A DNA stretch of 55,039 bases. Source: Clostridiales bacterium. GTDB taxonomy: Bacteria > Bacillota > Clostridia > Lachnospirales > WQUN01. Below, one piece after another: positions 25,804-33,187 of the stretch. Within the stretch, counting starts at the first letter, position 1. Every line of letters begins with the position of its first letter. The stretch lies in assembly GCA_031270945.1 (NCBI GenBank), contig JAISWZ010000022.1:1-55039 (forward strand), read 5' to 3'. Below the pieces are notes generated by a model, which did no database searches, had not been told where the DNA came from, and was given only the letters and a program-made list of their open reading frames with translations. Position numbers and translations under genes: made by a program.

Positions 25804-25955
25804 GAGAATTGAGTTAAATATTGCGCTATTCGCGCACATGACCGGGCCTTGATCAAATTTCGACGAAAGGCGTAGCAAGCTGTCATGTTTAGCCATTGAC
25901 ACGCCCTAATGCCGATCACACAAGGCTTGCCATGAAACTGCAGGGAGGAACCAAA

Positions 25956-26696
25956 GTGCCAGAAAACGGAGATGCAATTCTTGAAGATGCAATTCCTACA
26001 GAAGAAGCAGCGACAGAAGAAGCAGTGACAGAAGAAGCAGTGACAGAAGAAGCAGCGACAGAAGAAGCGGTGACAGAAGAAGCGGTGACAGAAGAAGCAG
26101 TGACAGAAGCAACAGCAGAAGCAGCCGTTGAAGAAAGCGCCCCTGCGCCAGCAGCGGTTCCGGCGCCCGCGCCAAAAGCCCAGCCAGTTGTCGAGGAAAA
26201 GGACAAGCTGTCAAACGCTTTGACGATGGAGGACATCTTCGAATTCGTGGGAGTTGAAGTGCCAAAAGGCGCTGAGATTTCCAGAGTGCCGTCCAGCCTG
26301 AGGCTTGCGCCCCCTAAAGGATGCGTCTCCTTCTTGGCTGTGGCAAAAGGCAAAAACGGCGCCGCCGTCAGCGGATGCCATTTATTGCTGGCAAACCCGG
26401 TAACGCTTGAGCACCTGAGGTGGGCGCTTGTAGAAAACACCCATTACAGCTGCGAGTGCGACTGCCTGTTCACAACTGTCATTCTTACAAGCGATGAGCC
26501 AGTGGCCAGCCAGATCGATGACGGGCGGATCAAGTACACCCCTCAGATCGTAAAGGTTACAGACGTAGATTCAGGCATCCTTTACAAGATAGTAGGAAAG
26601 GCGATATTCGGGCTGATTTGCCAAGATATCGTTGAGCGCCCTGTCGCACCCAAAAAGAGCGAGACGGTAAAGCCGAGGAAACGCGGGCTGAGCTAA
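25956..26696 (+). CDS. Acidic protein with TEEAV tandem repeats
   Basis: A 246-residue soluble protein, family not recognised. After about 14 residues comes a run of five-residue repeats (TEEAV/TEEAA, about residues 15-50), then a Pro/Ala linker, then a compact alpha/beta region of about 150 residues (LSNALTMEDIFEFVGVEV, then PPKGCVSFLAVAKG, then HLLLANPVTLEHLRWALVEN) with two nearby cysteines (SCECDC), and a basic tail. Start GTG 25956 has GGGAGG seven bases upstream; in-frame upstream codons lack a ribosome site. It has its own promoter and terminator. The repeat probably forms an extended negatively charged arm. Confidence 0.75.
   Translation: MPENGDAILEDAIPTEEAATEEAVTEEAVTEEAATEEAVTEEAVTEEAVTEATAEAAVEESAPAPAAVPAPAPKAQPVVEEKDKLSNALTMEDIFEFVGVEVPKGAEISRVPSSLRLAPPKGCVSFLAVAKGKNGAAVSGCHLLLANPVTLEHLRWALVENTHYSCECDCLFTTVILTSDEPVASQIDDGRIKYTPQIVKVTDVDSGILYKIVGKAIFGLICQDIVERPVAPKKSETVKPRKRGLS
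25998..26102 (+). repeat. 15-bp in-frame coding minisatellite
   Basis: Seven near-identical copies of ACAGAAGAAGCAGTG, differing only in GTG/GCG and third positions, plus a partial eighth. Encodes TEEAV/TEEAA. Copy number is likely to vary between strains. Confidence 0.92.
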
Positions 26697-26739
26697 GATT
26701 GGATTATAAAAAAAGTCCGGCAGATGCGCTGAAAATTTG

Positions 26740-26770
26740 GAGGCGGATGATATCCGCCTCATTTTGTTTT
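26740..26770 (+). terminator. Rho-independent terminator
   Basis: GAGGCGGAT (26740-26748), loop GAT, ATCCGCCTC (26752-26760), then ATTTTGTTTTT. Ends the acidic repeat protein gene. Confidence 0.88.
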
Positions 26771-26902
26771 TGGAGATAGCGTAAAAGAGATAAAAACAAC
26801 TAAAAAACGTTTATTTATTTACACGCTTGTCAACTAACTTGATTGCGGTCGCTGAAAAACGGCCTTGCTCTTGACTTTCTTGGCTTATCCACCCCCGCAA
26901 AC

Positions 26903-26943
26903 CCCAAAAAGCCCTCGCCCGCGTTAGCGGGCAGGGCTTTTGG
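26903..26943 (-). terminator. Terminator of the second sugar ABC operon
   Basis: AAAAGCCCTCGCCCGC (26907-26922) and its near-complement (26927-26941) around GTTA. On the minus strand the stem is followed by a short T-run. It lies 45 bases after the MalG-like stop. Confidence 0.8.
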
Positions 26944-26986
26944 AATTGGCTTGGGACAGGGTCGGGCGCAGCCCGAGACGGTTTTT

Positions 26987-27835
26987 TTAGCCTTTGACGG
27001 CTCCGCCTGTCACGCCGCTCACGTAATATTTCTGCATATTGATAAAGAGTATGGTGATAGGAATGGCTATGAGAACAGCGCCTGCGCAGAACCTCGTGAA
27101 GAACTGGTACAAGTACTCTCTTTCAGTCATCCGGTACAAGCCGACTGCCAGGGTGTAGTTCTGGTAGTTGTCTTTCATTATGACGCTGGCAAATATGAAA
27201 TCTCCCCAAGGGGCGGTGAAAGCGGTAAGTATAGTGTAGGTGATGATAGGCTTAGACATCGGGAGAATGATTTTGTACATCAGCTGGAACTTTGTGCATC
27301 CGTCCAAAAGGGCGGCTTCATCCAAGGCAACCGGGATCGTGTCAAAGAAGCCCTTTTGGATGTAGTAGCCCAAGCCGGCGCCTCCGGAGTAGACAAGCAC
27401 CAGGGCTATGAGCGTTCCATCAAGGCCTATGGACTTTAGGATGTGGTAGATCGCTATCATAGACATGAATCCAGGGAACATGCCTAAAATCAGGATCAGG
27501 TTCATCATCAGCTTCTTGGTCGTGAACTTCAGCCGCGAGAAGGCGAAGGAGACGCCAAGGACGAAGACCGTTGCGATAAGGCAGCTGAAAATCGCCACTA
27601 TAAAGGAGTTCATGTACCATCTAGGATAGTTGAACTGCGAGGTCTCCGTGAAAAGCCTCTTGTAGTTATCCAAAGTGTAGCCCTTTGGCATGATGTAGCT
27701 GGTAAGGGCGCCGCTTTCCAGCCTCAGGGAGCTCAGAATGAGCCAGGCCAGCGGAGACAGCCAGATTAGGCTGATTACCGTCAGGAGAGCGTATATTACA
27801 AAGTGGTACGGCTTGTGCTTTATTTTGTCTTCCAT
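26987..27835 (-). CDS. Carbohydrate ABC transporter permease, MalG-like
   Basis: Permease subunit of the second CUT1 importer: six membrane segments, EAA loop EAALLDGCTKFQLMYKIILP, ending VSGVTGGAVKG as in maltose/maltodextrin MalG relatives. 282 residues. Its ATG (27835-27833) overlaps the MalF-like stop by one base (TAATG), so translation is coupled. Together with the long MalF-like partner and the binding protein it most resembles a maltodextrin-type importer; the substrate assignment is inference from family resemblance. Confidence 0.93.
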   Translation of the reverse strand: MEDKIKHKPYHFVIYALLTVISLIWLSPLAWLILSSLRLESGALTSYIMPKGYTLDNYKRLFTETSQFNYPRWYMNSFIVAIFSCLIATVFVLGVSFAFSRLKFTTKKLMMNLILILGMFPGFMSMIAIYHILKSIGLDGTLIALVLVYSGGAGLGYYIQKGFFDTIPVALDEAALLDGCTKFQLMYKIILPMSKPIITYTILTAFTAPWGDFIFASVIMKDNYQNYTLAVGLYRMTEREYLYQFFTRFCAGAVLIAIPITILFINMQKYYVSGVTGGAVKG

Positions 27836-29214
27836 TAGGAGAACTCGCCCTCCCTCTGCACTGAAGCTGATCTATTGTAAGCGATAAGGGATATGGTGCC
27901 GCAGAGCACGAACACCAGTATGCCGATTGTTGAAGCGAGGCTGTAGTTCTGCTCGTTTACAGTCAGCTTGTAGAGCCAGGTCACCAGCAGGTCAGTCTTT
28001 CCGCCCTGGTAGTAGTCCAGCGTAGGTGGGCCGCCTCCCGACAGGAAGTAGATTACATTGAAGTTGTTGATGTTTCCTATGAAAGTTGTAATCAGGTATG
28101 GAGTCGTTACAAAGAGCATGTGAGGCAAGGTTATGCTCATGAACATTTGGATTGGGTTCGCGCCGTCTATCCTTGCGCTCTCGTACATGTCCTCGGGTAT
28201 GTTCAGGAGGATTCCTGTAGTGATCAGCATCGTGAAAGGCACGCCTACCCAGATGTTGACCACGATAACCGTTATCCTTGTGATCCACGCGGTTCCAAGA
28301 AACGGGATTGGCGAGGATATCAGCCCAATGTTTTGCAAAAGGATGTTCACAGGCCCGTTGTTGTCAAGCAGAAGCTTCATCAAAAGCAGGGAGACGAACT
28401 GAGGCACCGCTATGGTCGTGACAAAGCACGTTCTCCAAAGCTTCTTCAGACGTACGCCCTTTGTGTTGATGAGGATAGCCAAAAGCATTCCCAGGATGTA
28501 GTTCGTGAATGTGGCGAAGAACGCCCAGATCACAGTCCATGTCAGAATGCCGAAAAATGAGGTAGCCCATTGCGGATTCTTGTAGAAGACGCTCTTGAAG
28601 TTCTCTAAGCCAATCCATGTAAACAGGTTTCCAGGTGGCTGATGGTTCCTGTCGAAGTTCGTGAAGGCCATCAGGATCATGAAGACCAGGGGCAAAATCG
28701 TGAAAGCGAAGGCGCCCAATGCAGGAAGGGAAAGGATTGACGAATGCAGCTTGCTGTCAAGCAGCGTATGCAGATCCTCTCCGAACGTGGAGGGCTTTTT
28801 TCCTTGGCTTATCGCGCGCTGAGCAAGGTAAGCGCTTTTGACGCTCTTAAGCGCTATCGCGATGTAGAAGACTATGACGAAAAGGCTCATTACTGAGAAA
28901 AGCAGGATAAGCATTGAGTTGTCGCCTTGCGTGTATTCAAAGATCTGCAGTTCCTCATTGAATTCCTGCCCTTGGGATACCGTGCCTAGAGTAGGCAGGT
29001 TAACCAGGTACTGGGACGCAAACGTGAACAAGAAAACTATGAACAGGCCTTCGATCAGCAAGAACAGCAGCCCTTTGATTATCTGCCCCCTGAGAAGATT
29101 GCCTAGGCCCAAAATTATCAGGCTCAGCAATGTCACAGGATCGCCCTTGGTTACGGCTTCGCGAGTGTCAGCGAATATGTCCGATATTGGCTGGAATAGG
29201 TTCTTTTTTTTCAT
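27835..29214 (-). CDS. Carbohydrate ABC transporter permease, MalF-like, long N-terminus
   Basis: Second permease of the importer, 459 residues. An N-terminal extension of about 165 residues has two or three membrane segments (LLSLIILGLGNLLRGQIIKG, then SMLILLFSVMSLFVIVFYIA), as in several Clostridia MalF proteins, followed by the six-helix permease core with EAA loop ESARIDGANPIQMFMSITLP. I start at ATG 29214 (AAAGGCGG upstream, weak). The open frame upstream is not supported. A 650-base region with strong hairpins separates it from the binding-protein gene. Confidence 0.9.
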   Translation of the reverse strand: MKKKNLFQPISDIFADTREAVTKGDPVTLLSLIILGLGNLLRGQIIKGLLFLLIEGLFIVFLFTFASQYLVNLPTLGTVSQGQEFNEELQIFEYTQGDNSMLILLFSVMSLFVIVFYIAIALKSVKSAYLAQRAISQGKKPSTFGEDLHTLLDSKLHSSILSLPALGAFAFTILPLVFMILMAFTNFDRNHQPPGNLFTWIGLENFKSVFYKNPQWATSFFGILTWTVIWAFFATFTNYILGMLLAILINTKGVRLKKLWRTCFVTTIAVPQFVSLLLMKLLLDNNGPVNILLQNIGLISSPIPFLGTAWITRITVIVVNIWVGVPFTMLITTGILLNIPEDMYESARIDGANPIQMFMSITLPHMLFVTTPYLITTFIGNINNFNVIYFLSGGGPPTLDYYQGGKTDLLVTWLYKLTVNEQNYSLASTIGILVFVLCGTISLIAYNRSASVQREGEFS

Positions 29215-29425
29215 ATACCCGCCGCCTTTGTCAGTAGCTTGGGCGCAAAGGCCCATTGGCAGTTTCCAGTGTGGGAGCTTTGGGGATCTCTTTAGGATTG
29301 AGTGACAAGCATTAGTGCTTGAGTGAAAATCGGGAGGCTGAGCAGTGACCCTCAATTCGGGGGGCGTCGGCAAAGAGATCTGAACCAAAAAGCTGTGGAT
29401 TAATCGATAAAGTTAGAGTGCCAAT

Positions 29426-29482
29426 AGTGCATATCCCAAAACACGCGGCTTTTCGCCCTATTAATTTTGGGATATGACCTAA
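29426..29482. repeat. Palindromic element, short 57-bp form
   Basis: AGTGCATATCCCAAAA and AATTTTGGGATATGACC flank only about 20 bases (CACGCGGCTTTTCGCCC), so the middle stem found in full copies is missing. Confidence 0.8.
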
Positions 29483-29603
29483 ACTATGATAAATTTAGAT
29501 AAATTTATGATATCTTAAGTTAAATTCAGTAAGATTTTGGGATATTAATGGATGTGACCTGAGATTGGGCTGAGTTTGCCCGAATTGCACAGACAGAAGC
29601 GCA

Positions 29604-29640
29604 CCCGCCTATGCGGCCCTTGCGGGGCCGCATAGGCGGG
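29604..29640. repeat. GC-rich perfect hairpin
   Basis: CCCGCCTATGCGGCCC (29604-29619) and its exact complement (29625-29640) with a five-base loop. No U-tract. A candidate processing or stability stem between the malE-like and malF-like genes. Confidence 0.85.
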
Positions 29641-29680
29641 CCCCTACAGGGCCCTGTGACGCTGGCTGCGCGATTGCTGC

Positions 29681-29720
29681 GCTTTATCCAAAAAAGCTGG
29701 CGGCTCTTTTTGGGATAAGC
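29681..29720. repeat. Imperfect inverted repeat
   Basis: GCTTTATCCAAAAA and TTTTTGGGATAAGC flank AGCTGGCGGCTC. The end sequences echo the palindromic element family. Confidence 0.6.
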
Positions 29721-29787
29721 GGTTTATGAATGTTACGGCAGAACATTTATAAGCAAGAGCAAGGCGAGACATGCTTTTCTAGAATTC

Positions 29788-29850
29788 AAGACTTGATTTT
29801 ATATCTCAAGACTTGCTTTTTATATCTCAAAACTTGCTTTTGCGTGCTTA
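29788..29850. repeat. 23-bp tandem repeat, three copies
   Basis: Three near-copies of TCAAGACTTGCTTTTTATATC directly after the binding-protein gene's stop codon. Confidence 0.75.
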
Positions 29851-29865
29851 TTCAAGATCTAAGCC

Positions 29866-31119
29866 TTATTGCGGCTGAGTCACCTGGCGCACCAATTCAT
29901 CCAGTGAATCTTTCATTCCCCTGGAGTAGTCCTTTGCTTCAAGGGCTGTGCCGAAAGCGTCGGCTGGGCCCCAGTAGCTGCCTAGAACGTCCTTCTGGGA
30001 AGAGGCGAAAGCGTATTGCTCGCCAAGAGCCTTCAGAGGAAGGTTGGCTTGAACGTCAGCGCTGGCGGCCGCGTTGATGTTTGCAGGGCCTTGCTGCCTG
30101 TCCTGGTACCTCTTGATCTGGGAAGCTTCGCTGGTCAGATATTCGGCAAGACCCATGGCTTCAAGAGGCGCCTTTGTTGAAGAGTTTACGCCTACCAGCT
30201 TGAATCCAGCGAATCCGCCCATCTGCTTTTGCTGGCCGTTTACGGTAAAGGTCGGAAGCTTTGCGGCGCCAAAGTTTTCGCCTAAGATTTCCTGTATGTC
30301 AGTGGAGTTCCAGATGCCTGAAACGCCAGCGGCGATAGTTGTTCCAATGTTGCCCTTCAAAACGTTGTCATCGCCTGTCAAGAACGACGGGTCGGCTGTG
30401 AGGGTTTTGATTGACTCTCCGACTGCAACTCCAGTGTCGTTGTTCCAGTCGCAAACCTGGTTTTCATTTTCGTCAACGGTCAAAGTGAGCCCAGCTCCCA
30501 AGAAGAAGGACGCAATGTAGAACCCGTTGGATACATCCATGAAAAACTTTTTGTTTGTTGCGCTGCACTTGGCAAGGATCCCGTCAAGGCTCTGAATGTC
30601 CTCGTCTGTCAAGACGCTCTTGTCATAGTACAAGAAGTAGCCGTTGTCGGCTGTCATGGGATACGCGTACAGGTTGCCGTCAAGGGTGGACGCCTCTATT
30701 GCGCTAGGCATGTTGGCGGCTATGATGGCATCCTTGTTGCGCGTTACCTGGTAGAGTCCTCCCGCCTTGACCAAGACGCGGATCTGGTCGCTGGCAAAGG
30801 AGAAAACGTCTGCGGCGGCGGAGGGGTCTTCCATAAAGCGGGTGGCGGCGTCAGCTTCTGATGTTACGCCAAGCTCCACTTTTACGTTTGGCGCTGTTTC
30901 CATATAGCCGTTAGCCATTTCCTGAAGCATTACCTGGTCTTCCTGCGCCCCCCAAAGCTTGATCGTAACTGGCGCGGCTTCTCCGGACGCGTTGCCTCCG
31001 GATTGCGAACCGCCGTTGTTGCCGCTGGCGGCGCTTGAGCCTTGGCTCTGGCACGCGGTAAGCGCAAACGCCAAAATGGCTGCAAGGGTGAAAGACAGCA
31101 AGCGCTTGTGGATTCTCAT
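29866..31119 (-). CDS. Maltodextrin-type sugar-binding lipoprotein
   Basis: Extracellular substrate-binding protein for the second CUT1 importer. The signal peptide ends in a lipobox (ALTAC, Cys23), followed by a Gly/Ser/Asn-rich tether, then the family 1 fold: VTIKLWGAQEDQVMLQEMA, AADVFSFASDQIRVL, YAYPMTADNGYFLYYDKSVL, GTTIAAGVSGIWNS. These blocks resemble maltose/maltodextrin-binding proteins. 417 residues. I start at ATG 31119; the open frame runs further upstream without a signal sequence. First gene of the operon, with a probable promoter at 31186-31214. Confidence 0.92.
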   Translation of the reverse strand: MRIHKRLLSFTLAAILAFALTACQSQGSSAASGNNGGSQSGGNASGEAAPVTIKLWGAQEDQVMLQEMANGYMETAPNVKVELGVTSEADAATRFMEDPSAAADVFSFASDQIRVLVKAGGLYQVTRNKDAIIAANMPSAIEASTLDGNLYAYPMTADNGYFLYYDKSVLTDEDIQSLDGILAKCSATNKKFFMDVSNGFYIASFFLGAGLTLTVDENENQVCDWNNDTGVAVGESIKTLTADPSFLTGDDNVLKGNIGTTIAAGVSGIWNSTDIQEILGENFGAAKLPTFTVNGQQKQMGGFAGFKLVGVNSSTKAPLEAMGLAEYLTSEASQIKRYQDRQQGPANINAAASADVQANLPLKALGEQYAFASSQKDVLGSYWGPADAFGTALEAKDYSRGMKDSLDELVRQVTQPQ

Positions 31120-31154
31120 GAACCTCAACCTCTCTCTGTGTAAATTAATAAAAA

Positions 31155-31177
31155 AAACACAGTTGCTCACAGTGTTT
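31155..31177. promoter_or_regulatory. Possible operator of the sugar operon
   Basis: AAACAC (31155-31160) and GTGTTT (31172-31177) form an inverted repeat with an 11-base centre, just downstream of the predicted transcription start. The position suits a repressor such as a LacI-type sugar regulator; no regulator gene is nearby. Confidence 0.35.
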
Positions 31178-31185
31178 CCTATATA

Positions 31186-31214
31186 AAAGTAACATACCAT
31201 AAGCTGATTGTCAA
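31186..31214 (-). promoter_or_regulatory. Probable promoter of the second sugar ABC operon
   Basis: Minus strand TTGACA (31214-31209), 17-base spacer, TACTTT (31191-31186). The -35 is consensus, the -10 is weak, which fits a regulated promoter. Confidence 0.5.
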
Positions 31215-31744
31215 TACAGAATTGAGAAATAAATTTAATGGTGTTGGACATGAAACGCAAACATGTACAGAAAAACGACTAAACAATATGACTTTGCAAA
31301 TATCCTAGCCTATAGAATAGGATAAATGACGTGAAATTTATAAAAGAATTGTTCAACAAGACTTAATATTGACCACACTTAGGATAAAGCGAACTTAGTG
31401 GATTTAACGACATGTCAATCTTGAGTATTGCGCGATTTGCAATAAAAGCATGCAAAACGAACTAGGATAAACGCGATGTTGACAGAATTGATGGCATTGA
31501 TGTTATAAAGAAAGAAAAACTGATTTTACTCTCGGACATGGCAGCGAAGGCTTTTGCGCCCAGCGTGTCCAAGAGGTGAGCGCGCAGGTACAGTGCCCTG
31601 CGCAGGCCGAAAAAGCCAGCCGCATCGCGTTTTGGCAAGAACCCGGGATTCATGCATCGCGCGAAAGTTCTTTGGCTCTTTGGGCCAGGAGCATATCTTA
31701 ATTTTTTTTTTCTTTCTAGGGGATAGGCGAAAACGCAAGCGCCC

Positions 31745-31813
31745 CTTAGTGAATATCCCAAAATTCCGTGGGATTGCGCCTTGAAATTTTAAGATTTTAA
31801 GATATGTCCTAGG
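31745..31813. repeat. Short, diverged palindromic element
   Basis: TTAGTGAATATCCCAAAATT on the left; the right end is decayed to TTTTAAGATATGTCCTAG. Confidence 0.65.
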
Positions 31814-31817
31814 TGCT

Positions 31818-31914
31818 AGGCGCAAAATCGATTAACCGCTTTCAAAAATCCGGCTAAAAACATTGCCAGGATTTTTGCCGCGCCTTTTCGGAAATTTTGG
31901 CTTAGCACTAAGTT
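31818..31914. repeat. Strongly diverged palindromic element
   Basis: Keeps the form A apex text (GCCAGGATTTTTGCCG) and the right end (TTTCGGAAATTTTGGCTTAGCACTAA) but has lost the left end. Confidence 0.55.
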
Positions 31915-32232
31915 GCTAGACCTAGTTTGTCGAAAACAACTTGGCTTTATCCATTCTTGGAGCGCTGGAAAAATGTTTTTTTGGCGTTATGCCCAAACGT
32001 TAATTCTTAGGGCATTATAACCAAAAATATTTGGCGGGTTTTCATGAATAGCCGGATTTGGGGATTTCGAGGCAACCTTTAGAGAGGGGAAACGCCTTGC
32101 CGAATGCCTCTGGCGGGTTGAGAGATCCTTAGAGCGCAAAAGCTTGCACAGCTTGTCCTTGGGATCTGACCTTAATAAAGGGGTTGCAAAGTGAGGATAC
32201 AGGCGCATAAGCGAAGGCAAAAAGGATCAGTC

Positions 32233-32338
32233 TAAGAGCATATCCCAAAATTATATCCGAGGCACCGGAAAAGTCCGGCGTTGAAGCGTTCGCCAGGACT
32301 TTTCCGGTGCCATTTCGGAATTTTGGGATATGCATTAA
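32233..32338. repeat. Palindromic element, 104-bp form A (inverted orientation)
   Basis: Complete copy. Middle stem GGCACCGG with CCGGTGCC and AAAAGTCC with GGACTTTT, both compensated relative to other copies. Another element end (GGCATATCCCAATATG) follows at 32339. Confidence 0.92.
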
Positions 32339-32456
32339 AGGCATATCCCAATATGCTGACAAGGGGCTTGAGGGATGCAAAGCGAATATCGGGGCATAAG
32401 CCTTGGCAAGTTTGGTAAAGCAATCATGAAAGCGAGTTGAAAGCGAGTTGAGGGAA

Positions 32457-33044
32457 ATGTATTCAGCCGATTTGGTAGCCAAGTGGTTTTTGGAGGAGGA
32501 ACTGGACAACGCTGACGAAGACGGCGAGGGCATGTCCAACCTGAAGCTGCAGAAGCTTCTTTACTATGCGCAGGGAGTCCATGCGGCAGCCACGGGGAAA
32601 AGGCTTTTCCCTGAGGAGATATTGGCGTGGGTTCACGGGCCGGCCGTGAAGGAGGTATACGCCAGGTACAAGGGGTTTGGCGCTGGCCCCATTGAGCTGG
32701 AGGACGAGGGAGACAGGCTGGAGCTGGATGAGGACACTGAGCAGATACTTCGTGATGTATATGGATCGTTTGGACAGTTCACGGCTTGGAAGCTGAGGGA
32801 AATGTCGCTCTCAGAGCTGCCGTGGCTGCAAACAGAAAGGGGGGCATCGATACCCGTGCCGCTTTTGATAGATTTTTTCAGGGACAACTACTTTGAGGTA
32901 AAAGATGATCTCTGGGGTGACAGATCGCTTTATGCCATAGCGTTCGCAGTGCTTGCTGTCGGCTGCGCCATTGGAGCTGTTTTCGCTTTCAAGAAACGCA
33001 GGCGCTTTTTGTTTTGGCGCAAGAAAAGCTTCTTCAGGAGATAA
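32457..33044 (+). CDS. Panacea (DUF4065)-domain protein with C-terminal membrane helix
   Basis: The N-terminal about 150 residues match the Panacea/SocA-type domain: MYSADLVAKWFL, then SNLKLQKLLYYAQG, FPEEILAWVHGPAVKEVY, and SFGQFTAWKLREMS. This domain is known as the neutralising part of many antitoxins. Here it is followed by a membrane segment (about 160-182, SLYAIAFAVLAVGCAIGAV) and a very basic tail (KKRRRFLFWRKK), an unusual addition. ATG 32457 is the best start, with AGGG close upstream; TTG 32448 is possible. No toxin-like small gene is adjacent; the next gene on the strand is a clostripain-type peptidase, 144 bases on. Confidence 0.85.
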   Translation: MYSADLVAKWFLEEELDNADEDGEGMSNLKLQKLLYYAQGVHAAATGKRLFPEEILAWVHGPAVKEVYARYKGFGAGPIELEDEGDRLELDEDTEQILRDVYGSFGQFTAWKLREMSLSELPWLQTERGASIPVPLLIDFFRDNYFEVKDDLWGDRSLYAIAFAVLAVGCAIGAVFAFKKRRRFLFWRKKSFFRR

Positions 33045-33170
33045 GCTGCATATCCCAAAAATTCCTGTAGTGGCGAAGCAAAAGTCAAAGCGACGCTTTG
33101 TTTGCCTCGGGCTTCAACGAGCAAACTCGCGTGACTTTTGCAGCCATAAAATAAATTTTGGGATATGCCA
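33045..33170. repeat. Palindromic element, form B with nested module
   Basis: Outer ends intact (CTGCATATCCCAAAAATTCC, AAATTTTGGGATATGCC). Inner arms GCAAAAGTCA and TGACTTTTGC. The nested module (TTTGCCTCGGGCTTCAACGA then GCAAAC) sits near the apex. It fills the gap between the Panacea and clostripain genes. Confidence 0.88.
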
Positions 33171-33187
33171 AAGCGGGAGGTTGAAAG

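Larger units (their letters stand above)
29215..29865. other. Hairpin-rich malE-malF type intergenic region
   Basis: Between the binding-protein gene and the MalF-like gene on the minus strand: a 23-bp tandem repeat (29788-29850), two hairpins (29604-29640, 29681-29720) and a short palindromic element (29426-29482). No gene is supported. Such structures between malE and malF genes can stabilise the upstream message. Confidence 0.65.
31215..32232. other. Gene-free stretch with decayed elements
   Basis: AT-rich DNA with two diverged palindromic elements (31745-31813, 31818-31914). Overlapping short open frames occur at 31460-31820 but none has a ribosome site or recognisable product. Nothing else seen. 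Confidence 0.55.

Noticed and set aside
25996..26265. Minus-strand Leu/Ser-rich open frame over the TEEAV repeats
   Set aside because: It is the complement of the repeat; the plus-strand gene has promoter, ribosome site and terminator.
31462..31825. Overlapping minus-strand frames near 31.5-31.8 kb
   Set aside because: No ribosome site, and they extend into a decayed palindromic element.
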